NCBI GenBank assembly: GCA_007115705.1
Contig: QXEO01002114.1
Coordinates: 744,001-808,000 of the forward strand
DNA length: 64,000 nucleotides
Reading direction: 5' to 3'
Source: Dactylis glomerata
Taxonomy: Eukaryota > Streptophyta > Magnoliopsida > Poales > Poaceae
Shown here: in pieces, positions 44,677-58,037 of the stretch
Layout: every line of letters starts with the position of its first letter
How positions within the stretch are numbered: position 1 is the first letter of the stretch
The notes under the pieces: model-generated
Told to the model about the DNA's origin: nothing
The model's input: only the letters and a program-made list of their open reading frames with translations
Database searches by the model: none
Made by a program: the position numbers and the translations under genes

Positions 44677-45355
44677 TTCTCTGCCGGCGAAGGATCTTGG
44701 TCTGGTGATGACAACCCTCTACCACATTTGGTTGTCCTGGAATAGCGCCCGCGATGAGCCAATGATCAAAGATCCAGAGAGAATGGCCCGACGAGTGCTG
44801 GCGATCATGGAGGAGTGGGGCAAGTTGAGGGATCTGAGTCCGAATCGGGCTCCGAAAGTGGTGGAGCACTGGCGTCCACCTGAGCGGGGCTGGTTTAAAG
44901 CAAATGCTGATGGAGCATTTTCAGCCACGGATGGTCAGGGGGGCGGTGGAGTGATTTTACGTGATGATGAAGGGGTTCCTATAGAAGCGGCGTCCTTCTT
45001 CTTCATGCAGGTCATGGAGCCAGAGCGAGCGGAGCTTCTTGCCTGTCGGCAAGCTATGCGCGTGGCGAAGGAGGACGCTGTCAGAAAACTGGTGCTGGAA
45101 ACGGACTGTGTGGGAGCGGTGAACAAGCTCAGGGCTCAAGACTTGGATCGATCGGTTCATGGTCCGCTGGTGGAAGAGATTAAGACTCTTCTTAGAGAGT
45201 TTGAGGACGTCGTGATTTGTCAAGTGCGATGGTCGGGGAATGAAGTAGCGCATCATTTAGCAAAGGAGGGCTGCAAAAATAAATGTAATTCGTCCTGGTC
45301 GGGGACTTTTCTTGATTGTGTTCTGGATTTATTGGCTCGTGAAGCCAGGATTTGA
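44600..45355 (+). pseudogene. LINE RNase H domain
   Basis: In the frame ending at 45355, which overlaps the previous piece in another register, so a frameshift lies near 44640. The sequence WFKANADGAF...GGGGVILRDDEG, AELLACRQAM, LETDCVGAVN and GNEVAHHLAKEG is the plant-LINE RNase H (RVT_3) with Asp (KANADGA), Glu (AELLA), Asp (LETDC) and His (VAHHLA) conserved. Confidence 0.85.
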
Positions 45356-45386
45356 ATAAAGGCAGCCCATTTTAATCTAAAAAAAG

Positions 45387-46720
45387 GTATATAGTGGTGT
45401 AGTAAAATATTATCGACCAAATTTTGTGAAAATACTATGGTATTACAAAGAGCACGTTTTGACTTACGGCTCCCGTGCATACTCTGCCCGCCTCCGGAAC
45501 ACACGGCCAAGTTGCAGGCCTCCACGAGTAGCTCGCCTTGTTGAAGCAGTAGATGCTGCTGCTCCTTGTAGATAGCCAGAAGTGTGACTGGCGCAGGGTG
45601 CTGAGCAGGAAGGGAGGCGGCTGGAGGGAAGGCCAAGAGCATTCGAGACTAAGGATTAACTTAGAGTGCCTCGACGGATTTCCTGAGGTAAGTCGCCTGA
45701 GCGACGGTGGCGTCTCAACCTTGCAGGCTTGCACAGCCAGAGGTACACCTCCACGTCTTTCAGGTTGCCGCCAACGGCGAGGGAGACGACATCATGCTTG
45801 GCCTCATCCATGCTACGAGATGATTCCATCCGATTACGATGATTCACCCGGTGTTGCTCGTGTGCTCAGGCGGATGGTCGGATCCGGCTGTGCTTCAAGG
45901 TGTCCCCATGACGCTGCAGCGTTCATCGGCATCTGCACCGTTGGTCTTCATCTCATGTCAAATTTCCGATGATATGAGATTAGAAGAGATTCCGATAATA
46001 TAAGATTAGAACCTGGTCAGTCCATCAGGGTCATGATGAGCATCTGCATCGTCAAATTAACAAACCGCTCCCTCTCAGGATCGATCGATGATTGTGGATT
46101 AGGGCGGGGTAGTTCTCCTCGTGGTCAATCTCGTCTCGATAGTCGTGTGTTAAGGAAGAGACATGATTGGACGAAAGCGGTTCAATGGCAAGACAAAGGG
46201 GCGACGAGCGGCAATGCGGCATTGTGCTGCGCTCGTGATGAATCAGCAATTGCCAAAGCGAGCACGCCGTGAAGAATCGGGCCTCCACGTGGTTCCGACG
46301 GTGGTTCCGGTGGTGGTTCCTTATCAGGTGTCGGTAAAGCTGAGCTTGAGACCCCTCACAAAAAAAACTGAGCTTGAGGAAACGCTCCCTCGTTCCAAAG
46401 CGCTTACACTTGATGAAGATGGAGCTTTCTCGCCGGAAACGCAGCGCTGCCGTAGAAGGTTCTGTCTCTGTTCAGTCTAGGATTATGGTGTCGATGTACG
46501 TATTTAACAGAAGCAAGATGGTATCCGACTTGGATTCAAACCATGACTGATCGAGTCGGTCCAATCCCCCACGTCCACGACAGTTTAGGCGCACAGACAC
46601 AAAAACGTTTATTCACTTACCGGTGGCATTGCGGCAAATATGTGATTTAGTGGGAGGGCAAATTAGTCTAAAAAAGTGGTTGACGACGGAAACCTTACTG
46701 CTTTTATTATTAGGTATAGA
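45387..46720. other. Intergenic, nothing firmly recognised
   Basis: No gene motif. TTTTATTATTAGGTATAG at about 46702-46719 looks like the end of a Triticeae DNA transposon (from memory). No partner located. Confidence 0.35.
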
Positions 46721-46991
46721 TGTGATAGGTGGTGGCGCGGTGTTGATGATGTAAATGACCGGCCAGTTGGGAATCCCAAGAGAAGGTGTGATGAGCACAT
46801 CAGCAAGTTTTCCCTCAGTTATGAAACCAAGGTATGTCAATCCAGTAGGAAAAAGCCAAACTCCAGAAGGTGATGCCTGCTAGCCTAGTGACACTCCAAC
46901 AAGGGCACCGTTAACGATACTTGTTAGCGCGTCCTCAACTAGTAGCAACGCGGAACCTGCACACAACACAACCAAGAACTTTGCTCCCAAC
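46721..46991 (-). repeat. Athila-like LTR, left part
   Basis: It matches the variant LTR at 1965-2180 (CAGTTGGGAATCCCAAGAG, TTTTCCCTCAGTTATGAAAC, GGAACCTGCACAC). It is cut at CCAAC (46987-46991) and resumes at 63958. The left edge is approximate. The segment 46850-46950 is absent from the 1965 copy. Confidence 0.75.
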
Positions 46992-49900
46992 TGCGGTGAC
47001 CCAGCATACCACTGCATGTTGTAGTATGCAAGTCGTTGATATAACACTTGTGGAACAACCCTCCATGAATATTACATCCCTCAGAATGGCACAACAGAAA
47101 CATTGCGGGCCCAAATACAACTGAACTTCATATTATTACAAACCACGATTACGAAATGCTCCCCACAAGAGAACACCACAAGTGCTTAGTGTTTACAGCA
47201 ACTGGAAAGCTTCAAATAATTAAACATGTGAAGAACTCAACAACTTATTCCTATTGTACAGCTGCTCGGTTCCTCGACTACGGAGCTATTCTACTAGTTA
47301 GACAATCTTCACTCTGAGTCCTTGTCGGAAGACACACCATAGCGTATGAAGTAATCCACGCCTTCGACTCCGTGAGAAAGATTTGGCTCCTCGTAGAAGA
47401 TGTCCTGCTAGCCTCCGATGGCGTTCAGAGCCGCCTCATCTAGCTCTTCACAGTCTAGCAAGGGTTTAAGAGATTGGGGTGAGTAACGAGCGTTACCCAG
47501 CAAGTTTCTTTAGAAAGAAGTTGTGTGATATGCACTATCTATAGCCATGGACTCAAAAGAGTCGTAGGCCAATGCAAAGCTTTATCAAAGGTTTCTTGAA
47601 AGATTGCATTTACTTTAGAAAACTACGCCCAACAGCCAACACAGGGTATTAGTGCCTTGAGAGCACCTTTCCTGTCGCATTCGCAGCTCCTTCCCGGAAC
47701 AAGAGGTAACATGTCACATCCTTTTACACTCTGCAGAGGTGTGTCCTTCCAAAAGAGATCAAAGCCTTGCTGCACAACCGGGCGTACATTCCCGTCCACA
47801 CTTCCATGGTGTGGGACCCAGTCATTGATCTAAGCCATTCACTGCCTTCTCCGCACAACGCATGCCCACCCAATTCACGCAAGCAGGTTGTGCCCCTGAT
47901 ATTCACCCCCAACGATGAAGTACCTAGGCGTCCCTTTCGGACCATCATAGACACCAGTGCCATGAGAACTGAGGTGTCCCACCCATGTGCAAGTAGTCTC
48001 GCAAGATCTACCGCGACCGGCAGCTGGCTTCCCGTTGACATGCGAACGAGAGAAGATACAGCTGACTTTCCCGTCCCATTCCAAGTCTCTTGGACGACAC
48101 AGTTTTTACAGCACAAGAATAACTGTGGCATTGGTAGTTAGTCCTAGGTTTACTTTCCCGTGCAAGTGGAACCTCCACCACCACAATCTTACCGTGGTTC
48201 CACCTGCCAGCCTTCCTAGGTTATCACCACTAGTCGATAACCACTAGTCATATTACTTATGAAAATAGATTTTCCATCCCTTTTTGAAATGTTAGAGTTT
48301 GAAGTCAACACTTTGCAAGTAGTTTCAAAACTAGTGCAACCAAGAGATAAGAGCAAGATAAACTTGCCTTGTGACTGAAAGGTAGTGGAGTCGGATACTT
48401 GGCGATGCTCCTGATCTCCTTGTTCTACAGAAATCCAATCATTGTCCGGTAAGGACAATGTTCAAAGAAGCAAATGGATGCTAGGTGCAATGATATGCAA
48501 TGCATGGTGATTCATTGTCTTTGTTTACTTATTTGTGTGTTTTACCCAAGACTTAGTATTATTAAAGTGTTTTGATACAACACTTGGTAAAATTGGTGTG
48601 TTTTACCCTAGACATGGTAATTCAAACAATCATTTGGAGTTTGAAAGCAATTTTGAAATTATAAAACATTGATTAGAGTTGTTTGAAAAGGAAAGGAATT
48701 AATTTGAATTAAGAAAAGACTTAATTTTTATTTTGGTTTAATTAATTAAAAATTAAGTGTTTTTGGAATTTTTGGAAATAAAATAAAATCACCTAATGAA
48801 TTGATTTTTGAATTGTAATAAGAAATATATTTTAAGTAAAGAATTTATTTCAAATAAAGGATTATTTTCTTAAAATTAAACCAATCAATTATGAATTTGA
48901 TTTGAATTTGAATTATTTAAAAATTCAGCAGAATTGGTAAAATCCTTTGGTTTTAAAATATTTGGCCTAGGCCCAAAAAGTCAGGCTCAGCCCACCACCT
49001 AACTAAACCGAGTGACTCGGGTCTGGGTCGGTCAAACCGACCCAGCCCACTTTCTCCTCGCTCACTCCCCTCTCTTCTTCTCGCGAGCACCTCCTGCGAT
49101 CGATGTCACCGCCGCCATCGCCTGCAGATCCCGGCCAACTCCGGTGACTTCTGCCGCCGATGCTTGAGCATATGATGTGCCCCTCAGCCCTCTTCCTCCT
49201 CCACCGAGTGGATTTGGAACTCCTCGCCTCTCCGATGAGATCGGGGTTCGATCTCCGCTCGGGATCTTGCTGGCTCCTGTCGCCTCCAATCTCACACCTC
49301 GCCGGTTCTCCTCACTGGGCTTGCTATGCGCGTTTGCGGTGGTCCAGGTATGTGTGCTTCGTCGGTGGTGCGGTGGTGAAGTCCTCCCCGGGTAGTCTCT
49401 GGCCGACCGCGCGGGCACTGCCCCGCCATGCCGTCCAAACATCCTGGGCGTATGGTGAGCATGTTCTTCTCCTTCTACCCCTCTCCTCTCTTCTCTGGCC
49501 ATGGTTACTGGCCATCTGGCCGTGACCAGTGAGCCAAGCTCACAGACCTATCTCTGTGATGCTGTCTACTGATGTTAGTTTGTGGTGTTGGATTCAGTTA
49601 GCTGTTCAAATGCTTGATCATGTGGTATTCTTACTGTGCTCCTCTCTCTGTCAGTTAACTTTTCTGACAGAGGTGTGATTCTAAATCTTGCCCTATTGCA
49701 ATGTTCAGTTAACACCTGTAACTTGCTCTGTTAGGTTCTAATCCCAGTGATGCCATGATGTTGTAACTGTATGTGTGTGCAACTGAATTCCTAATTTCAG
49801 TTATGTGGCTATGCTTGGTCAGGTGGTGACTTTGTTGTGCCAATGCCTCTCTGTCAGTGAGTTTATTTGACAGGCAAGTTAGAGCGAATCTTGCTGATTG

Positions 49901-52900
49901 TAAGGTTTCAGTTATAAACTTGATTGAACTAAATATGATTTCTAGGTCATGTAACTAGGAAGATGATTTTGATTATATTTACTGACCTGATTGTCAGTTA
50001 GAGTGCTGGTTGTGTTGAGTTGCATGACCATCTGGTCCTGTGCCCAGCAACAGTTTTCTGTGAACTGTTTATGGTGAAACTTGCCCCTTTTGTACAAGCC
50101 CATGATGCTGGTCTGAGGCTAGGTTAAGTAGTGAGGTGCTCTGCATACTTTTGAGCCCACTGCTTGATTTTGAATTAGTGCTAGCATGACTGGTGTGGTT
50201 GAGGTGCATGTCCATCAGGACATGTGCCCAGCATAGGCCTGCTCTGTGTAGCTTCAGCTGTTACTACTGTAATCTGCCTATGAAGCAAAAGCTGAGGCTA
50301 TACCTATGGTTGCATCTATTTGGCTTTGCACAAATTACTTCCAATGATGTACTGAGCAAAGCATCACTTTGCTAGTCTGAGGAAAAAGCTACCAAGACCC
50401 AACCATGCTTGCAATTGTGTGTTTATCAAGCAACTGCTGGTATTCAGTGCAGAATACCAACCTGAGGTGGAATACTTTGATGTTGTGATCTTGTGGCTAA
50501 TCTGCTACTTCTAGTTGGTGAGTTGCGGCTTGCTCCTGGCTTGCCCTTCTCCTCCTAGTTCAGCAGCTGGGCTTGTCCTTCTCCTCCTGGACTTGCTGCT
50601 GGTTGCTTGTCCTTCTCCTCCTGTGATGGTCTTGAGCTTCAGGTTACTCCATGGTTTTGCTGGGTGTTGTTCTAATGGATTTGTGGTGCTGTGGAAGAAC
50701 TCTGGTGTTCTTTGAGCTGGTCTTGTGCTGCTCGGTTGTGAGCTTCTTGCTCTGGCCGAGCTCATCTTCACCAGCTGCTGGCTCAGCGGAGTTGCTGTGG
50801 TGTTGCCAGCAGCTCCTTCTCAGTCTAGTGACTGAGTTGCTTGTGTGCTGCTTGCCTATGTGTTGATCTGATCCATCTCATGGACGTGCTGTGAAATGGC
50901 TAGGTACCCAAGTGCTTTGTACCCCCAGTAATTAAAAGAACAGATACTACACTTGGTCATTAGAACTCAATGATGAAAATGGCATGAGTTATGCCAAAAT
51001 CTGAGAGTCACTCAATCTAACCCTAACTCTGTTTCTATTTGAGCATTATTTGTTTTGCAGGTAATAACTTAAAGATCCAAGTGAAGACATTGAAGATTAA
51101 TGATGTCTACGCACTTCTATTCTTGTAGACACTTGTTGGGCCTCCAAGTGCAGAGGTTTGTAGAACAGCAGCAAGTTTCCCTTAAGTGGATCACCCAAGG
51201 TTTATCGAACTCAAGGAGGTTAGAGGTCAAAGCTATCCCTCTCAAACAACCCTGCAATTACGATACAGAAAGTCTCTTGTGTCCCCAACACACCCAATAC
51301 ACTTGTCAGATGTATAGGTGCACTAGTTCGGCGAAGAGATAGTGAAATACAACTGGTATAGATGATTATAAGTAGCAAACGTGATGTGAAATAAATATCG
51401 CTGCAAGCAAACAAGTAACAAAATAGCAAGTAAACGGTATGCAAAGCTTGGAAACAAGGCCTAGGGATCATACTTTCACTAGTGGACACACTCCCAACAA
51501 TATAACATGATTGAACAAATAAACAACTTCTCTCCAATATGGTACTCTGAATTACTCTCCTATTGAATAACACTAATCATTGCGTAGTGGCTACAGAAGC
51601 ACCCCTTAAAGTTCATCAAGTACTTGACAAACACCACTCATAGAGACATCCAAATCAGATCACAACTCAAGATAGAAATCATTGCAACTTAGACCAAGTA
51701 CTAACATGGTGCACACACTGTCAACATTACACCATGAAAGGAGGAATAGATCACTCAATACTATCATAGTAATAATTACTCTCATAATCCACAAGAGATC
51801 ACGATCATAGCCTAAACCAAGTACCACCACGATGCACGCACTGTCACCGTTACACCATGGCAGGAGGAATAGATTACTTTAATAACATCACTAGAGTACA
51901 CTATAATAATTAAGCATAGGAGTAGCATAATATCTGAATAATAACATCTACTTGTTCAACATGATACAAAGCTCACGATCACATAAAGATCACATCATGG
52001 GAGAGAGAGGTGAACCACATAGCTACCGGTAGAGCCCTCAGCCCCGGGGATGAACTACTCCCTCCTCATCATAGGAGACAGCAAGGTTGATGGAGATGGC
52101 GGTGAGGTCGATGGAGACGGCGGAGACGGCGATGGAGACCGATGGAGATGGCTCCGGGGGCACTTCCCCGTCCCGGCAGGGTGCCGGAACAGAGACTTCT
52201 GTCCCCCGAAATTCGTCGGTGGCGGCGGCGGAACTCTTTCTGGAAAATTGCTGACTCTTTTAGGGTTTTCCGTCCCGAGGCTTTATATAGGCGAAGGGGC
52301 GATGTCAGGGGTGGGACCAGGCGCTCTCACACATGGCTGGCGCGGCCAGGGGCCTGGCCGCGCCACCATGGTGTGTGGGGCCCCTGTGGCCCACCTCCTA
52401 CTCCTCTTCGGATCTCTGGAAGCTTCCGGGTAAAATAAGACTTCAGGATGTGGTTCCGTCCAATTCCGAGAATATTTCCTGTGTATCACTTCTGAAACAC
52501 AAAAACAGCAGAAAACAGGGAGCTGGCACTGTGGCACTTGTTAATAGGTTAGTTCCAGAAAATGCATAAAAGTGCCACGAAGTGTAACGAAACAATAGGC
52601 AAATGGTGTAAAACAAGCATGGAGCATCAAAAATTATAGATACGTTAGAGACTTATCAATTAATTAGATAGTTTCTAGGATTTAGTGATTCTTTTATTTT
52701 TACAATGTAATATTCTTTTTACTTTACCAATATGTAAAGACATTGTAAATGTGTTTAATATTAATAAAGTAATATTTCAGTTTTCTTTAATTACTTATTC
52801 CATTTCTATTTTCCAACTCAATTTATTATTGAGTTCTACTTTATTAATTATTATTTATTCTAGTTTAATAATATTCAAAAATCAAAATTAAGATTCCAAA

Positions 52901-53099
52901 ATCACTTAAACAACAACATCAAGAGATCATAACAAAGCCCATAACATTCTAATAACCTCTAACTCTAAAGGTGATTAGATTGAAGCTTTGCTCTCTCAGG
53001 TTTTTGAATTTGCGAAAAATTTACTTAGATTTTAGATGCATGAATGCACAAAGGTCCTATTTCTACCCTTCGTTTGATCCTAAATGCTAGGATATTACA
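46992..53099 (-). repeat. 3' LTR of chromovirus, carrying a solo LTR
   Basis: TGCGGTGACCC to GGATATTACA. Without the insertion (1558 bp plus 5-bp duplication) it is 4545 bp against 4555 bp for the partner. Long open frames in it (for example 47724-48131) recur at the same place in the partner and are not genes. 48240-48960 is AT-rich; 49020-49520 GC-rich. Confidence 0.95.
51101..52658 (-). mobile_element. Solo LTR of the Athila-like family
   Basis: 1558 bp, TGATGTCTAC to GACTTATCA, with target duplication ATTAA (51096-51100, 52659-52663). The partner LTR holds the empty site at about 63519. It is similar to 24536-26072 but more diverged, with indels (an insertion near 51900 and a deletion near 52230). 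A solo LTR with intact duplication results from recombination between the two LTRs of a full element, which removed the interior. Confidence 0.95.
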
Positions 53100-53120
53100 G
53101 TCTTCCCCCCATATCAGAAC
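53100..53120 (-). other. Polypurine tract of chromovirus
   Basis: The minus strand reads ATATGGGGGGAAGAC immediately before the LTR start TGTAATATCC. Confidence 0.8.
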
Positions 53121-53145
53121 TTCATCCCGAAGTTAAAACTTTGTA

Positions 53146-53260
53146 TACCTGAAGAGTTCTGGATATGCTTGTCTCAAATCTTCTTCTTTTTCCCAAGTTG
53201 CTTCACGTTCAGAGTGATGTTTCCATTGCACTTTGCAGAACTTTATTGAACGATTTTGAA
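53146..53260 (-). pseudogene. Chromodomain-like C-terminus of integrase
   Basis: The minus strand translates to a stretch with KVQWKHHSEREATWEKEEDL and YPELF, the degenerate chromodomain typical of Tekay-type chromoviruses. It is thought to bias integration toward certain chromatin. Stops separate it from the integrase piece at 53373-53864. Confidence 0.65.
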
Positions 53261-53372
53261 GCCTCTTCTAGTTCTCCTCTAAGATCTTTATTGGTTTCTC
53301 CTCATAAGTCAAGTCTGCTTGAAGATCTAGGTCATCATGAGTAATAGAGTCTTCAGGTGCTTTCAGACACTT

Positions 53373-54740
53373 TCAAAGTTGAGAAACATGGAAAACATTG
53401 TGAACTTGCTTCAATTTTGCTGGAAGCTCCAATTCAAAAGCAACACTCCGATTCTGACTCAAAATCTTGAATGATCCAATATATCTCGGGCTTAACTTCC
53501 CTTTAATAGCGAACCTCTTGATTCCTTTCATAGAACTAACCTTCAAATAGACCATATCCCCTAATTTGGGCTCCCATGTCCGCCTCTTTTGATCTGCATA
53601 ACTCTTTTGTCTACTCTGGGCTATCTTCAAACAGTCACGGATGGTATCAATGATGCCTTGCATCTCCTTGATGAAATCAATTTCAAATTCTTGGTTGCCT
53701 CCTGGCTCAAACCAAAATATTGGAGATCTACACTTGCGTTCGTAGAGTACTTCAAATGGTGCTGCCTTTAGGCTGCTTTGATAGCTGTTGTTGTAAGAAA
53801 ACTCTGCTAACGGTAAGTGTTCATCCCACGAACCTCCAAAATCTAGAGCACATGCATGTAGCATATCCTCCAGGATTTGATTAGTTCTTTCCGTTTGCCC
53901 TCCAGTTTAAGGATGATAAGCAGTGCTAAAATCCAACTGTGATCCCAGTGCTGCATGAAGATTTCCCCAGAATGTTGATGTGAAAACTGACCCTCGATCT
54001 GAGACGATCTTCTTGGGCACTCCATGCTTGCTGACGATTTCTCTTACATAAATCTCTACCAGCTTTTCTGCACTATCTTTCTGGTTCACAGCCAAGAAAT
54101 GTGCACTTTTGGTGAGTCGATCAACTATCACCCATATCATATCCTTGTGTCTCTTGGTTAAAGGTAAACCGGTAATAAAATCCATTCCGATTTCCTCCCA
54201 TTTCTACTCCGGAATATCCAAAGGTTGTAGTAACCCTGCTAGACTTTGATGTTCTGCTTTGACTCTCTAACAAGTGTGGCGTTCCGCTACATACTTGGCT
54301 ATATCCCGCTTCATGTTATTCCACCAGAACAACTCCTTGAGATCCATGTACATCTTCGTACTTCCCGGATGAATGGAGTATGGTGTCTCATGAGCTTCTT
54401 TGAGTATCAGTCCTTTGATCTCTGGTATATCTGGCACACAAATTCTATTTTGGAACCAGAGTGAATTGAAGTCACCTAGACGGAATTCAGATGGTCTACC
54501 CCCTTCAATCCTGCGTATTTCTTCAGCGATGAAAGGATCTTCATCTTGTCTTCTGAATATAGTATACTTCAAGTCGCTTTGTCTTTCCTCCATCACCCTC
54601 ATAGTGAATATACTTCCCAAAGATTTGACTTCTAGACATTGTATTTCCAGTCTTTCAAGATCTTTGAGCAATTCCTCCGGGAGTTCTCTATCCATTAACT
54701 GAGTTTCTGTGCTCTTCCAACTTAATGCATTGGCTACCAC
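53373..54740 (-). pseudogene. Chromovirus integrase, broken by stops
   Basis: Three open pieces. 54740-54267 has the end of the RNase H-integrase linker and the zinc-finger region (AHETPYSIHPGSTKMY, then RHTC). 54185-53907 is the first half of the catalytic core (MDFITGLPLTKRHKDMIWVI with VDRLTKSAHF, then IVSDRGSVF). 53864-53373 has the rest through FEVLYERKCRSPI and the GPF/GPY-like KLSPRYIGSFKIL. Stops near 54265, 54205 and 53906 fall at Gln and Trp positions of the conserved motifs, consistent with C-to-T change. Confidence 0.85.
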
Positions 54741-54782
54741 ATTAGCCTTTCCAGGAGTATAATTGATGGTAAGATCATAATC

Positions 54783-57623
54783 CTAGATCAACTCTAGCCA
54801 TCTTTTCTGCCTCATATTCAACTCCTTCTGAGTAAAGAAGTATTTAAGGCTCTTGTGATCGGTGTATAGCTCACATTTAGCTCCATAGAGAAATTGCCTC
54901 CATTGCTTGAGAGCAAACACAACTGCTGCCAATTCTAGGTCATGTGTTGGGTAATTGACTTCATGTGGCTTGAGTTGTCTTGAACCATAAGCAATTACCT
55001 TTCGGTCTTGCATCAAAACACAACCCAATCCATTCTTGGATGCATCGCAATAAACTGTGTAATCCTTACCAGTTTCTGGCACTGCTAAGATTGGTGCTAT
55101 TGTGAGTCTCTTCTTTAGCTCTTGAAAGCTCTCTTCACACTTTTCAGACCACTCAAATGGAGTATTTTTCCTTAACAATTTTGTCATTGGCCCTGCTATC
55201 TTTGAAAATCCTTCAATGAATCTCCGATAGTATCCAGCCATTCCCAGAAAACCTCTGATTTCCTTTACATTGGTCGGTGCTTGCCAATCCAAAACTGACT
55301 GAACTTTGCTTGGATTCACTGCAATCCCCTCCTTACTAATGATGTGTCCAAGGAACTCTACTTTATCCAACCAGAATTCACACTTGCTGAATTTAGCATA
55401 CAGCTGATGTTCCCTTAGCACTTGCAATGCTATTCTAAGATGTTTAGCATGATCCTCTTTATTCTTTGAGTATATCAGAATGTCATCTATGAACACTATC
55501 ACAAATTTGTCCAGATATGGCATGAAAATCTTGTTCATCAAATTCATGAAGATGGCTGGAGCATTGGTCAAACCAAAAGGAACGACTAAGTATTCGTGAT
55601 GCCCATACCTTGAGACAAATGCAGTCTTTGGTACATCTTCTAGCTTGATCTTGATTTGATGATAACCAGATCTCAGATCAATTTTTGAGAAAACCCCAGC
55701 TCCATGAACTTGATCAAACAAATCTTGAATCCTTGGTAAAGGATACTTGTTCTTGATGGTGACATTGTTCAGATTCCTGAAATCCCCACACATTCTTCTG
55801 CCTCCATCTCTTTTATCAACAAATATGACTAGCGAACCCCAAGGTGATATACTTTCTTGGATAAATCCCTTACTTTCCAACTCATCTAGCTGCTCCTTGA
55901 GTTCTTTCAACTCCTTAGGGCCCATTTTATAGGGTGCTTGAGAAATTGGTGACGTGCCTGGCTTCAGATCAATAGTGAATTCTATCTCCCGATCCGGTGG
56001 CATTCCCGGTAATTCTTGAGGAAATACATCCATGAACTCGTTAACCACTGGAATATCCTCTAACTTGGCCTCCTTCAGAGAATTGAGTTGAATTCCAATC
56101 TCCACATGGGTGTGCTTATCTGCTTGATAAGTGATCCTCCCACCTCCAGGCTTCCGGATTGACACAGTCTTCTCTTCACAATCAATGTGTGCTCCATGAT
56201 CGGACATCCAATCCATACCTAGAACAACTTCAATGTTTTTAAGTGGAAGAACATAGAGATCGGCGAAATAAGGACTGTCACAGATCGTAATGACCTGGTC
56301 TGGTTTGAGTTGGGATACTAAAAGTTTACCCCCGGCCGTCACCACAGTCATAGGATGAGCTATCGCCTGACACCTTAACCCATATTTTTTGACATAATCT
56401 TTGGAAATGAATGATGTAGTGGCACCGGTATCAAAAAGAAATTTGCCGGGATGGGTAAGGATGCTGAGCGTACCTATGACCGCCGTTTCAGAGTTGTTAG
56501 CTTCCTCCAGAGACGTGCAATTCAGCTTCCCAAATGTCCGGCCTCTTTTCCCATTTCCATTCTTGCTGCTACTGCCACCTCCAGATGCAGGTCGTCCACC
56601 ACCTCCTGTCTTGCCTCCACTGTTAACTGGCCAACCACCAGCTGGTTTATTTGGACCATCCAGATGAATATGCCCCTCCTTTCCACAAGCATAGCAGATA
56701 ACACTCAGCTTCATGCACTCGCTCTTGACGTGACCCAGAAGTCCACATTTATGGCAAATGAGTTGACTTTTTGGTGTGAATACCTTCCGAGTTGGAGGAA
56801 TCCCTCCAGTCCTCACTCTGGGCTTGAAACTCAAATTCGGAGTACTTTGAGTTGGCTGAACTCTCTTGGCCTCAGTCTTGGCCATCTTCAGTCGGCTCAT
56901 CTGAACCAACTTGTAATCATTCTCCCATGTGATGGTTGTATCCATTAATTCTTGGAAGTTACGCGGTTTAGTCAACTTCATCTGCATTGCCGCGTATGGA
57001 TCCAATCCCCTGAGGATCCTTTTCATCCTCTTGTTGTCAGTACTCACCTCGTCACTCGTGTAACGAGAGAGTCTAGTGAACTCCTTGATATAAGCCATCA
57101 CTGTTGCACTCCCCTGCTTGAGGTCTTCAAATTCCCGCCTCTTAAGCTCAACCACACTTTCTGGCACATGGAAGGTACGGAACTTTTCCTTAAACTCTTC
57201 CCAAGAGAATACCTTCTTTGGATGTTGCAGTGTCACTTCGTTATCCCACCATGCTGCGGCTGGTCCAGATAAAAGATGTACAACATAACAAACCTTCTCT
57301 TCGTCATTGGCTCCAACAGCCTTCAACTTTCTCTTCGTGTCCATAAGCCAGTCTTCTGCATCCATTGGTTCCACCGCGGAAGCAAAGGGAAGTGGTTTAG
57401 CATTGAGGAAGTCAGAAAGACTTACCCCCCCTCGCTTCCAGAATCCTTCCGGCTCCAACCTGCCCCATGAGCTCTTGCATAAACTTGTTCTGTGTCTCTT
57501 GCGTGAACTGCATATACGGCATAAAGCTTTGCTCCGCCAAAGGCCTGAATGGTGGTAGTGGTAAATGAACTTGAGCTTCTTGATCAGCCTTTGCTTTGGC
57601 TTCCATTTCTGCCTGCTAGTCAT
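54783..57623 (-). pseudogene. Chromovirus gag, protease, reverse transcriptase and RNase H
   Basis: 946 codons. Gag core residues about 85-240 (GPAAAWWDNEVTLQHPKKVF). CCHC knuckle C290-C293-H298-C303 plus a second that lost its last Cys (C310, C313, H318, then Gly). Protease DTGA at 398-401. RT LRSGYHQI (650-657) and FIDD at 711-714. RNase H with D860, E897 and D922. The true gag N-terminus is in another frame (57606-57412): the switch lies at a run of seven C (57425-57431), so a one-base slip broke the gene. Frame ends at a TAG near 54782, before integrase. Confidence 0.95.
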
Positions 57624-58037
57624 TCATTGCCTTAGTTTGAGCTTCTTGCGCCAAGCGTTGCTCCTCGGCTTCGGCAGCTAAACCCGCATCCATAGCCCCT
57701 CTAATCCTGTAACATAAAATGAAGATCTCATAATTAAACCATGCCCATGCTTTCTGAGCTTCACTTCATGCCCAGAACTAGTCACACAATGGAAAACAGA
57801 AATCCAACTCCAAATGGAAGATCGCAAGAAAACCAAATACAAGGTACATATTATACAACACATACAAACTGATACATAGTCATTATTACAACACGTACTC
57901 TCACAGGTGGAGTACACTCATAGATCGAGACTGGAAAGTTCTACCATCTCACTTATTATTACAACATACTACTAGCACTAGCTGCATTCACAGATACAAC
58001 TAAGCTTCTGACTTGGTCTTGACATCCTGTCCTGGTC
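57624..58037. other. Spacer between extra ORF and gag
   Basis: No recognisable coding sequence in either frame. Confidence 0.5.

Larger units (their letters stand above)
42776..45386 (+). mobile_element. L1-type LINE, 5'-truncated
   Basis: Starts inside the RT (PISLCNVLYK at 42778) and ends in TTTGAATAAAGGC and A7 at about 45386. ORF1 and the endonuclease are absent, as usual for 5'-truncated insertions. RT, zinc-knuckle and C-terminal RNase H regions are present, with stops and one frame change. The exact 5' junction and target duplication were not found. Confidence 0.9.

Noticed and set aside
47724..48131. 135-codon open frame as a gene
   Set aside because: A homologous frame lies at the same position of the other chromovirus LTR (60143-60460) and has no protein motif; it is an LTR shadow.
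49062..49525. GC-rich frames near 49.1-49.5 kb and 61.5-61.9 kb
   Set aside because: Identical arrangement in both LTRs of the chromovirus and open on both strands; non-coding GC-rich LTR segment.
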